Shown: positions 1 to 5,736 of the stretch, piece by piece
Numbering within the stretch: the stretch's first letter is position 1
Layout of the letters: the number at the start of each line of letters is the position of its first letter
Assembly (NCBI GenBank): GCA_900550335.1
Contig: URRU01000074.1
Location: forward strand, 1-8,422
Length of the DNA stretch: 8,422 nucleotides
Source of the DNA: an uncultured Clostridium sp.
Lineage (GTDB): Bacteria > Bacillota > Clostridia > Peptostreptococcales > Peptostreptococcaceae
Direction: 5' to 3'
Made by a program: the position numbers and the translations under genes
Notes under the pieces: model-generated
Databases searched by the model: none
Told to the model about the DNA's origin: nothing
The model's input: the letters and a program-made list of their open reading frames with translations, nothing else

Positions 1-29
1 CTATATTTAGGATGACTTTTAAAAATATT

Positions 30-45
30 TATATATCGATATATA
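30..45. promoter_or_regulatory. 16-bp perfect palindrome, candidate operator for the permease operon
   Basis: TATATATCGATATATA is a perfect inverted repeat lying 68 bases before the permease start codon. AT-rich dyads of this kind are common targets of ArsR/SmtB-type repressors, which often control DUF318/ArsP permease operons; that link is an inference, because no regulator gene is visible here. Weak promoter-like hexamers overlap or follow it (for example TATAGA at 52-57), but none has a convincing -35 partner. In such AT-rich DNA a TA-repeat palindrome can also arise by chance; only the central CG breaks the simple TA pattern. Confidence 0.35.
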
Positions 46-112
46 TAAATGTATAGATTTAAAAATTAAATATTAAAAAATATATAAAACAAAAGAAGAA
101 GGAGAGGAAATT

Positions 113-1102
113 ATGTTTATACAAAATCAAATCTTGGGAATGAAATGGATAAATACCCTAGTAGGAATGGAGTTAGATAAATTGGGACTTGATAGCAATT
201 CTACGATATATGGAATACTTCAATTCTTTATATACGATGTGATTAAAATATTTATATTGCTATCTGTGTTGATATTTGTAATATCATATATTCAGAGTTA
301 CTTCCCACCAGAAAAAACAAAGAAGATATTAGAAAAATTCAAAGGTATAAAAATTAATATACTTGCAGCACTTTTAGGAACAGTTACGCCATTTTGCTCA
401 TGTTCGTCAATTCCGTTATTTATAGGTTTTACGAGTGCAGGACTTCCTTTGGGAGCGACATTTTCTTTTTTAATATCGTCTCCACTAGTAGATTTAGGAT
501 CGCTTGTACTTTTAATGAGTATATTTGGAACTAAAATAGCTGTTGCATATGTAATAGTAGGTTTGATTTTAGCTGTTATAGGTGGATTAATTATAGAAAA
601 ATCTAATATGGAAGATGAGATAGAAGAGTTTATAAGAAAAGCTCCAAATGTTGATTTAGATATAGATGAGCCTACAACAAAGGAAAGAATAGCTTTTGCA
701 AAAGAAAAAGTATTAGAAACAGTTAAAAAAGTTGCTCCGTATATATTTGTAGGTGTTGGGATTGGAGCGATTATACATAATGTAATTCCAGCTGAATTTG
801 TGGAAAAAGTGCTTGGAGCTGAAAGATGGTACTCTGTACCTATAGCAACTGCGATTGGAGTTCCAATGTATGCGGATATATTTGGAACAGTTCCAATAGC
901 TGAGAGTCTATTTGCTAAGGGAGCAGGACTTGGAACAGTTCTTTCATTTATGATGGGAGTTACAGCGTTATCTCTTCCGTCGATGATAATGCTTAGAAAA
1001 GCGGTAAAACCTAAATTACTTGGACTATTCTTTGCTATTGTAACTATTGGTATAATATTAATAGGATACTTATTCAATGCATTTGGATATATGTTGATAT
1101 AG
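113..1102 (+). CDS. DUF318/ArsP-family membrane permease
   Basis: This is a 329-residue integral membrane protein of the permease family known as DUF318/UPF0718, which includes the organoarsenical exporter ArsP. The family signature TPFCSCSS is at residues 92-99, with a Cys-Ser-Cys at 95-97 in the membrane region, followed by IPLFIGF and a Ser-Ser-Pro turn near 122-124. A hydrophilic cytoplasmic loop (about 163-205) separates two membrane halves. The second half carries the conserved GVPMYADIFGT stretch (249-259) and MGVTALSLPS (281-290). About eight membrane helices are likely. The start is chosen from AAGGAG at 99-104, eight bases before the ATG. The thioredoxin-like and ArsC-like genes downstream support a role in exporting a metalloid or thiol-reactive compound, but the substrate cannot be read from the sequence. 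Confidence 0.88.
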   Translation: MFIQNQILGMKWINTLVGMELDKLGLDSNSTIYGILQFFIYDVIKIFILLSVLIFVISYIQSYFPPEKTKKILEKFKGIKINILAALLGTVTPFCSCSSIPLFIGFTSAGLPLGATFSFLISSPLVDLGSLVLLMSIFGTKIAVAYVIVGLILAVIGGLIIEKSNMEDEIEEFIRKAPNVDLDIDEPTTKERIAFAKEKVLETVKKVAPYIFVGVGIGAIIHNVIPAEFVEKVLGAERWYSVPIATAIGVPMYADIFGTVPIAESLFAKGAGLGTVLSFMMGVTALSLPSMIMLRKAVKPKLLGLFFAIVTIGIILIGYLFNAFGYMLI

Positions 1103-1189
1103 TGGTGAATATGTTGATAAAATAAGGAGAAATTTGTAATTAATCTGCTAAATTGTTGATATTTTGCAATAAGTGGATAAAATAAAGGA
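1089..1189 (+). repeat. Short degenerate direct repeats across the permease stop codon and following gap
   Basis: ATATGTTGATA occurs at 1089-1099 and again at 1109-1119, exactly 20 bases apart, like a partial tandem duplication spanning the permease stop codon. TGTTGATA recurs at 1154-1161. GTTGATAAAATAAGGA (1113-1128) is echoed by GTGGATAAAATAAAGGA (1173-1189). The copies are imperfect and lie mostly in the 115-base gap before the next gene. I see no ORF, hairpin terminator or clear promoter there, so this may simply be slippage-expanded spacer. Confidence 0.45.
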
Positions 1190-1217
1190 TTAAATAATAA
1201 AATTTTGAGGTGAAGAT

Positions 1218-1583
1218 ATGGGACTTTTTGGATTTGTAAAAAATAAGAAAAAAGATGAGATAGAAAAAGTTGATGAAAGTATAAATGAAAAAGATTTAAA
1301 TAAAGATTTAGAAAAAGAAAATATAAATTTAAGTGGCGAAAAAGTTAGTATCAAAGTGCTTGGTGAAGGTTGCGAAAAGTGCGATAAAGTAAATGATAAT
1401 GTAAAAGAAGCTGTTGAAATATTAAATCTTGATGCAGATATTGAGAAAATAGAAGATTTAATAGAAATAGTTACTTATGGAGTGATGTCTACACCAGGTA
1501 TAGTAATAAATGAAAAAGTAGTATCTGTTGGAAAAATACTTAAAACAGATGAAATAGTTGAACTACTTAAAAAGAATATATAG
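1218..1583 (+). CDS. Thioredoxin-like CxxC redox protein with charged N-terminal extension
   Basis: This is a 121-residue protein. The last 80 or so residues fit the small thioredoxin fold called redox-active disulfide protein 2 (Thioredoxin_3). A first beta strand (VSIKVLG, 43-49) leads into the Cys52-Glu-Lys-Cys55 active site. A helix follows, then the cis-proline loop at STPGIVINEKVV (Pro93), and a last helix. Residues 1-41 are an extra segment: MGLFGF, then a Lys/Glu/Asp-rich stretch of about 35 residues that is probably disordered or helical. The family core is usually about 75-80 residues, so this is an addition. GAGGTG at 1207-1212 fixes the start. Its position between a DUF318 permease and an ArsC-like domain suggests it supplies or receives electrons for that set; this role is inferred. 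Confidence 0.85.
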   Translation: MGLFGFVKNKKKDEIEKVDESINEKDLNKDLEKENINLSGEKVSIKVLGEGCEKCDKVNDNVKEAVEILNLDADIEKIEDLIEIVTYGVMSTPGIVINEKVVSVGKILKTDEIVELLKKNI

Positions 1584-1642
1584 TTTTATTAAGGTTTGTA
1601 TATTAAAAATATCTAAATTATTTTTATAAAAGAGGTGAAAAT

Positions 1643-2512
1643 ATGCTAAAAATAGCTTTTATCTGTGTTCATAATTCTTGTAGAAGTCAGATTGCAGAGG
1701 CTCTTTGTAAAAAATACGCATCAGATGTATTTGAGCCATACTCAGCAGGAACAGAGCCTAGAGAAATAAACAAAGATGCTATAAGATTAATGAAAGAAAT
1801 ATACGATATAGATATGGAAGAAAATCAATATTCTAAATTGATGAAAGATATTCCAGATGTAGATTTAATGGTTTCTATGGGATGTGGAGTATCTTGTCCA
1901 ATAATAGGAAGAAAGTTTGATGAGGACTTAAAACTTGAGGATCCAACTGGAAAAGGTGACGATAAATTTAGAGAAATTATCTCAGAAATAGAAAAGGATA
2001 TAATTGAATTAAGAGAAAAATATAAAAAATATCAAAAGGTAGAGCACACTTTTAAGCCTGTATACGATGAAAATTCAAAAGTATTAATACTTGGAAGTTT
2101 TCCTTCAGTAAAATCAAGGGAGCAGAACTTCTACTATGGGCATCCTAGAAATAGATTTTGGCAGGTGATTTCAAGCCTTACAGAAACAGAACTTCCAACT
2201 ACTATAGAAGAAAAAAAGGAAATGCTTTTAAAAAACAACATAGCAATTTGGGACGTTATAAAGTCTTGTGTTATCAAAGGTTCTAGCGATAGTAGTATAA
2301 AAAATGTGGTTGTAAATGATATAGCTGAAGTTGTTAAGAATAGCAAAATAGATAGGATATTTGCAAATGGAGATAAATCTTTTAAATTATATAAGAAATA
2401 TTGCTCTGATGTAGGAATAGAAATAGAAATAGAAAAACTACCTTCTACAAGTCCAGCAAATGCAGCTTTTTCTGTAGAAAGATTGGTGGAAGAGTGGAAA
2501 GTAATTAAATAA
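1643..2512 (+). CDS. Fusion: ArsC/low-Mr phosphatase domain plus deoxyinosine (hypoxanthine) DNA glycosylase domain
   Basis: This 289-residue protein has two domains. Residues 1 to about 130 match the low-molecular-weight phosphatase/thioredoxin-coupled arsenate reductase fold. The P-loop is Cys8-VHNSC-Arg14 followed by SQIAEA. Cys81 and Cys85 lie in SMGCGVSCP and could relay a disulfide as in ArsC, and the acid-loop Asp100-Pro101 is present (LEDPTGKGDD). Residues from about 134 to 289 match the uracil-DNA glycosylase superfamily branch annotated as DNA-deoxyinosine (hypoxanthine) glycosylase: LILGSFPSVKS (148-158), YYGHPRNRFW (164-173) and the late motif LPSTSPAN (266-273). Each half has close to the full length of its stand-alone family. 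There is no start codon near the junction (residues 126-140), and the frame is open, so this appears to be one polypeptide. GAGGTGA at 1632-1638 supports the start. Whether the first domain reduces arsenate or acts as a phosphatase is unresolved. Confidence 0.87.
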   Translation: MLKIAFICVHNSCRSQIAEALCKKYASDVFEPYSAGTEPREINKDAIRLMKEIYDIDMEENQYSKLMKDIPDVDLMVSMGCGVSCPIIGRKFDEDLKLEDPTGKGDDKFREIISEIEKDIIELREKYKKYQKVEHTFKPVYDENSKVLILGSFPSVKSREQNFYYGHPRNRFWQVISSLTETELPTTIEEKKEMLLKNNIAIWDVIKSCVIKGSSDSSIKNVVVNDIAEVVKNSKIDRIFANGDKSFKLYKKYCSDVGIEIEIEKLPSTSPANAAFSVERLVEEWKVIK

Positions 2513-2538
2513 AAACTAAAAAAGGGAAGTGTAGTAAA

Positions 2539-3195
2539 ATGTTAAAAATTGATGAAAAGCTAAAAAATCTAGTACCAGACTGTATGGTTGGAGTAGTTGA
2601 GGCAGAAGTTAAAGTAAAAGAAAGCTCAGAAGAGCTAGTAAATTTATTAAACGAAGAATGTGAACTAATTACAAATAACATAAAACTAGAAGAATTATCT
2701 ACAGAAGAAACAATAGCCGCAAATAGAAAGGCTTATAAAGCTTGTGGGAAAAATCCTTCAAGATATAGAACATCTTCAGAAGCACTTATAAGAAGAGTAC
2801 TTCAAGGAAAAGGAATATATTTTGTGAATAATATTGTAGATATAAATAACCTAATATCTATGAAAACTCAATTCTCAATAGGATCTTATAACACCGAAAA
2901 AATAGGAGAAAATATATTATTCACTGTTGGAGAAGATGGAGATGAGTACAAGGGAATTGGAAAAGACATGGTAAATGTAGCTAATATGCCCGTATTAGCA
3001 GATGAAGAAGGAAAATTTGGCAGTCCAACAAGTGATTCAAGAAGAGCTGCAATAGATGAAAATGCAGAAAAAATAATGATGTGTTTATTTTCATTCTCAG
3101 GAAAAGATAAATTAGAAAGCGGAATGAATGAAATAAAAGGACTTCTTGAAAAATACGCAAATGGAAAAAATATAAAAACTACTATAGTAGAATAG
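2539..3195 (+). CDS. Stand-alone B3/B4 domain protein (PheT editing-domain relative)
   Basis: This 218-residue protein resembles the free-standing B3/B4 family (COG3382), related to the editing and tRNA-contacting domain of the phenylalanyl-tRNA synthetase beta subunit. Recognisable segments are ANRKAYKACGKNPSRYRTSSEAL (residues 61-83), the strand-rich NNIVDINNLISM (97-108), and FGSPTSDSRRAAI (160-172), typical of the C-terminal part of the fold. No catalytic synthetase core, signal peptide or membrane segment is present. By analogy it might hydrolyse a misacylated tRNA or bind a small ligand, but the function of these stand-alone proteins is not settled. It starts 26 bases after the fusion gene, with AAGGGAAG at 2522-2529 as ribosome binding site, so the two are probably co-transcribed. 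Confidence 0.82.
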   Translation: MLKIDEKLKNLVPDCMVGVVEAEVKVKESSEELVNLLNEECELITNNIKLEELSTEETIAANRKAYKACGKNPSRYRTSSEALIRRVLQGKGIYFVNNIVDINNLISMKTQFSIGSYNTEKIGENILFTVGEDGDEYKGIGKDMVNVANMPVLADEEGKFGSPTSDSRRAAIDENAEKIMMCLFSFSGKDKLESGMNEIKGLLEKYANGKNIKTTIVE

Positions 3196-3284
3196 ATTAT
3201 ATACGATAATAAGAATTATATGAAATAAAGAACAATATGTGATGAATATTATAATACTATAAAAATAGAATAGGATTTTGAATT

Positions 3285-3749
3285 ATGATTAATTACTTTT
3301 GCTACGATACAGAAATAGGAACAATAAAAATATCAGAAAAAGAAGGGAAGATAATCGGACTTGTATTTTCTGATTCTAAAAAAGAAAATGAAATAGAAAA
3401 AGAAACAGACTATATAAGAAGAACATACTTACAATTAAAAGAATACCTATCTGGAAAAAGGAAAAGCTTTGATATTGAAATAGAGATGATAGGTACTGAA
3501 TTTCAGAAAAAAGTATGGAAAGAGCTTTTAAATATTCCTTATGGTGAAACTAGAAGCTATAAAGATATAGCCACCGCAATAGAGAATGAAAAAGCTTGTA
3601 GAGCTGTTGGTAATGCAAATAATAAAAATCCAATCGCAATAATAGTTCCTTGTCATAGAGTTGTTGGAAGCAATGGATGTATGACAGGTTATGCAGGAGG
3701 AATTGATATAAAGGAAAAGCTGTTAAAAATAGAAAAATGCAATATATAA
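3285..3749 (+). CDS. ogt: Methylated-DNA--protein-cysteine S-methyltransferase (O6-alkylguanine repair)
   Basis: This 154-residue suicide repair protein transfers the alkyl group from O6-alkylguanine (and O4-alkylthymine) to its own cysteine. The acceptor is Cys123 in the invariant PCHRVVG motif (122-128). The DNA-binding helix-turn-helix region FQKKVWKELLNIPYGETRSY (73-92) is intact, as is RAVGNANNKNP (106-116), which holds the Arg finger (Arg106) and the Asn hinge. GYAGG (135-139) follows. Residues 1-70 form the small N-terminal domain. The length is usual for Ogt-type proteins and no Ada regulatory domain is fused. The ribosome binding site is weak (AGGA at 3272-3275). The 89-base upstream gap contains a TATAAT (3250-3255) without a good -35 partner, so it may depend on the upstream transcript. 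It shares a base-repair theme with the glycosylase domain two genes earlier. Confidence 0.95.
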   Translation: MINYFCYDTEIGTIKISEKEGKIIGLVFSDSKKENEIEKETDYIRRTYLQLKEYLSGKRKSFDIEIEMIGTEFQKKVWKELLNIPYGETRSYKDIATAIENEKACRAVGNANNKNPIAIIVPCHRVVGSNGCMTGYAGGIDIKEKLLKIEKCNI

Positions 3750-3759
3750 TCCTCGTTTA

Positions 3760-3841
3760 ACTCAAATTTAACCTAAATAGTATATTATAAGATAATATAA
3801 AAAGGTTGAAAATAGTAGCCTTTCAAAATATAAATTTGAGT
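3760..3841. repeat. Perfect 11-bp inverted repeat bracketing the regulator promoter region
   Basis: ACTCAAATTTA at 3760-3770 and TAAATTTGAGT at 3831-3841 are exact reverse complements separated by 60 bases. Two TTTAAC copies (3756-3761 and 3767-3772) lie 11 bases apart at the left arm. Inside the loop, AAAGG (3801-3805) can pair with CCTTT (3819-3823), and TTGAAA (3806-3811) with TTTCAA (3821-3826); these two pairings compete. There is no T-tract, so this does not look like a terminator for the methyltransferase gene. It could be paired protein-binding sites or leader structure. Confidence 0.45.
3768..3796 (+). promoter_or_regulatory. Candidate sigma-A promoter for the RpiR-family regulator
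   Basis: TTAACC (3768-3773), a 17-base spacer and GATAAT (3791-3796) give four of six and five of six matches to the TTGACA/TATAAT consensus, with ideal spacing. Transcription would begin near 3803 and leave a leader of about 78 bases carrying the palindrome at 3846-3864. The region is very AT-rich, so other -10 matches exist (for example in the TATATTATAA just upstream). Confidence 0.4.
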
Positions 3842-3845
3842 AAAA

Positions 3846-3864
3846 AATGTAGTCAAACTACATT
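3846..3864. promoter_or_regulatory. AATGTAGT-CAA-ACTACATT palindrome, probable RpiR-type operator
   Basis: This is a perfect 8-bp dyad with a 3-base centre, 16 bases before the regulator start codon. It overlaps nothing coding if the 3881 start is used. The core TGTAGT-N3-ACTACA resembles the TGTARTWWWAYTACA consensus described for HexR, an RpiR-family repressor, although the centre CAA does not fully match WWW. The same dyad recurs at 4781-4799. Lying downstream of the predicted promoter, it would suit a roadblock type of autorepression. As RNA it could also form a small hairpin close to the ribosome binding site. Confidence 0.6.
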
Positions 3865-3880
3865 GAATGGAGGAATATAT

Positions 3881-4738
3881 ATGGAAAGAGAAGAACTCCT
3901 TTTTCGTATAGCGACAAAATATATGACACTTAGCAAATCTGAGAAAAAGGTTGCTGATTTTATAAAGAATTTCAATGGTAAGGCTGAAAAACTTACGATG
4001 AAAAAGGTGGCTAAAGAAGCAGGTGTAAGTGATCCGTCTATAATGAGATTCTCAAAATCAATAGGTTTAGATGGATTTAATGAACTAAAATACTGTCTTA
4101 TGAAAACTAAAAAAGACGATGAGGGAACGATGAAGCCCCTTCATGGATTTGATATAAATAGAGAAGATACAATAGAAATGATACCTGGGAAAATTGTAAT
4201 GACAGTAGAAAATCAGATTAATAGTATGCTTGAATCTATATCATTAAAAAGCTATTCAGATATGATAAATAGTATAATAAATGCTAGAAATGTTGATATA
4301 TACAGTGTAGAGAATTCTGTATCATCTGCAAATGATTTAGCTACAAAGTTACTTTATCTTGGAATCAATGTAAAAATGTATACAGACTCATATTTACAGA
4401 AGATAAGTGCATATAATCTAAGTAATGATGATGTTGCTATAGGAATATCTTATTCTGGAAATTCTAAAGATACTGTTGAAATGATAAAAACAGCTAAAAA
4501 AAGAGGTGCAACAACAGTTGTAATAACAAACTATAAAGATAGTAAAATAGTAAAATATGCGGACATATTGATATGTACAAGTAGTGAGCAGATGCTTTAT
4601 GGAGATGCAATATTCTCTAGAGCAATACAGCTTGTAATAAATGATATGATTTATATGGGAATAATACATAGTGATTATGATAAATATATAGAAATACTAA
4701 ATAAAAACGAAAAAGCAATAAGAAATAGAGGATATTAA
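3881..4738 (+). CDS. RpiR-family transcriptional regulator (HTH_6 plus SIS domain)
   Basis: This is a 285-residue regulator. Residues 1 to about 75 form the RpiR-type helix-turn-helix domain: LSKSEKKVADFI (17-28), then KKVAKEAGVSDPSIMRFSKSIG (41-62) and GFNELK (65-70). A linker leads to a SIS sugar-phosphate-binding domain from about residue 120, with the typical GISYSGNSKDTVEMIKTAK segment followed by TTVVITN. An in-frame ATG at 3806 would add 25 residues, but I chose 3881. TGGAGGA at 3868-3874 sits at correct spacing, the family normally begins with a MxREELLxRI-like stretch, and the longer form would translate through the palindrome at 3846-3864. RpiR proteins usually sense phosphorylated sugars. 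Its position directly before an ABC importer, with shared palindromes, suggests it controls that importer and itself. Confidence 0.92.
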   Translation: MEREELLFRIATKYMTLSKSEKKVADFIKNFNGKAEKLTMKKVAKEAGVSDPSIMRFSKSIGLDGFNELKYCLMKTKKDDEGTMKPLHGFDINREDTIEMIPGKIVMTVENQINSMLESISLKSYSDMINSIINARNVDIYSVENSVSSANDLATKLLYLGINVKMYTDSYLQKISAYNLSNDDVAIGISYSGNSKDTVEMIKTAKKRGATTVVITNYKDSKIVKYADILICTSSEQMLYGDAIFSRAIQLVINDMIYMGIIHSDYDKYIEILNKNEKAIRNRGY

Positions 4739-4765
4739 AACAGATAAAATTAAAAAGTAATTGAT

Positions 4766-4805
4766 AAAAATGTAGTGATAAATGTAGTTTCACTACATTT
4801 TTTTT
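4766..4805 (+). terminator. Intrinsic terminator overlapping a second RpiR-type palindrome
   Basis: AAAAATGTAGTGA (4766-4778) pairs perfectly with TCACTACATTTTT (4790-4802), giving a 13-bp stem with an 11-base loop and an eight-T run (4798-4805). It lies 27 bases after the regulator stop codon. A second, mutually exclusive hairpin uses AAATGTAGT (4780-4788) with ACTACATTT (4792-4800) and a 3-base loop. That inner hairpin contains the same AATGTAGT-N3-ACTACATT dyad found ahead of the regulator gene. The stem is AT-rich, so termination strength is uncertain. Confidence 0.7.
4781..4799. promoter_or_regulatory. AATGTAGT-TTC-ACTACATT palindrome, second probable RpiR-type operator
   Basis: This is a perfect 8-bp dyad identical in both arms to the one at 3846-3864; only the 3-base centre differs (TTC instead of CAA). 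An extra left half-site, AAATGTAGT, sits 12 bases upstream at 4768-4776. The partial copy TTTCACTAC plus eight T's recurs at 4823-4839. The site is about 54 bases upstream of the -35 hexamer of the importer promoter, compatible with activation or with repression through looping. The simpler alternative is that it is only a terminator stem. Confidence 0.5.
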
Positions 4806-4852
4806 ATTGCTCAAAATGAGTATTTCACTACTTTTTTTTAACATAGATTTTA

Positions 4853-4881
4853 TTGAATGCCTTGTTTTTCTAGTCTATACT
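4853..4881 (+). promoter_or_regulatory. Sigma-A-type promoter for the ABC importer operon
   Basis: TTGAAT (4853-4858), a 17-base spacer and TATACT (4876-4881) match the consensus at four of six and five of six positions, with ideal spacing. It follows the terminator and lies 77 bases before the ATPase start codon. Transcription would begin near 4888, giving a leader of about 70 bases. That leader has only a weak TAAAG/CTTTA hairpin (about 4902-4916), and I see no riboswitch-like structure. This is the best promoter in the window. Confidence 0.6.
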
Positions 4882-4958
4882 GAGTTTGTGAGCGAGGCAA
4901 ATAAAGTTAAGCTTTAAGATAGAAAACCAAAGTTAAAAAACTAAAAGGAGAGAATAAT

Positions 4959-5735
4959 ATGTTAAAACTACAAAATATAAAGAAAAGTTTCGACGGAAAA
5001 GAAGTTTTAAAAGATATAAGTATAGAAGTTGGCGATGGAGAAATAGTTTCTATATTAGGACCATCAGGATGCGGTAAAACAACACTATTAAATATAATAT
5101 TAGGACTTACAAATCCAGACTCAGGAGAAATCAACTTTAATGGAGAGGATATAACAAAAGTTCCTATGGAAAAAAGAGGATTCAACATAGTGTTCCAGGA
5201 TTACGCATTATTCCCTAATCTAAATGCTTATCAGAACATAACATACGGATTAAAAAATAAACCAGGTATATCTACTCAGGAAGAAATAGACGATTTTATA
5301 AATCTACTTGGATTAAAAGAACATTTAAATAAAAAAATAGAGCAGCTATCAGGTGGTCAGAAACAGAGGGTTGCACTTGCGAGAACTCTTGTAATGAAAC
5401 CCAAAATACTTTTATTAGATGAACCACTTAGTGCACTTGATGGTGTAATAAAAGAATCTATAAAAGAACGTATAAAAACAATAGCTAAAGAATTTAACCT
5501 AACAATAATAATAGTAACACACGATCCTGAAGAGGCATTAACTCTATCAGACAAAGTTCTTATAATAAATCAGGGAAAAATATCTCAGTATGGAAACCCA
5601 GAAAATATCATAAATGAACCAGGCAACAATTTTGTAAAAGAATTCATACTTAATCAGCTTGAAATAAAGAGAAACAACATATTAAATCTATTCAATATGG
5701 CAAATCAAATATCTGCCGTAGAAGGAGCGATGTAG
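4959..5735 (+). CDS. ABC importer ATP-binding subunit (Fe3+/phosphonate/spermidine-type subfamily)
   Basis: This 258-residue nucleotide-binding subunit powers the importer encoded by the next gene. Walker A is GPSGCGKT (34-41), the Q-loop glutamine is Gln80 (VFQDYALFPN), the signature is LSGGQ (130-134) followed by KQRVALARTL, Walker B is ILLLDEP (150-156), the D-loop is SALD (158-161) and the switch histidine is His188. All catalytic elements are intact. Members of the FbpC/PotA/PhnT group usually run to about 350 residues with a C-terminal TOBE domain; this protein ends about 70 residues after the H-loop and lacks one. AAAGGAG at 4944-4950 fixes the start. Its stop codon is one base before the permease ATG, and the permease ribosome binding site (GAAGGAG, 5721-5727) lies inside its last codons, implying translational coupling. 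Confidence 0.93.
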   Translation: MLKLQNIKKSFDGKEVLKDISIEVGDGEIVSILGPSGCGKTTLLNIILGLTNPDSGEINFNGEDITKVPMEKRGFNIVFQDYALFPNLNAYQNITYGLKNKPGISTQEEIDDFINLLGLKEHLNKKIEQLSGGQKQRVALARTLVMKPKILLLDEPLSALDGVIKESIKERIKTIAKEFNLTIIIVTHDPEEALTLSDKVLIINQGKISQYGNPENIINEPGNNFVKEFILNQLEIKRNNILNLFNMANQISAVEGAM

Positions 5736-5736
5736 T

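Noticed and set aside
298..1077. Long minus-strand ORF of 259 codons opposite the permease gene
   Set aside because: It is the antisense shadow of a well-supported membrane protein gene; its translation has no recognisable domain and no ribosome binding site of note.
3196..3284. Independent promoter for the methyltransferase gene based on TATAAT at 3250-3255
   Set aside because: No acceptable -35 element lies 16-18 bases upstream and there is no extended -10; such hexamers are frequent in this AT-rich DNA.
3806..3880. 25-residue N-terminal extension of the RpiR-family regulator
   Set aside because: No Shine-Dalgarno precedes the 3806 ATG, the family fits the 3881 start, and the extension would translate through the operator-like palindrome.
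4617..4844. Minus-strand ORF across the end of the regulator gene and the terminator region
   Set aside because: It is low-complexity Phe/Leu/Tyr-rich sequence produced by AT-rich DNA, crosses a terminator hairpin and has no family resemblance.
4888..4958. Riboswitch in the importer leader
   Set aside because: The leader is only about 70 bases with one weak 5-bp hairpin and no known aptamer motif.
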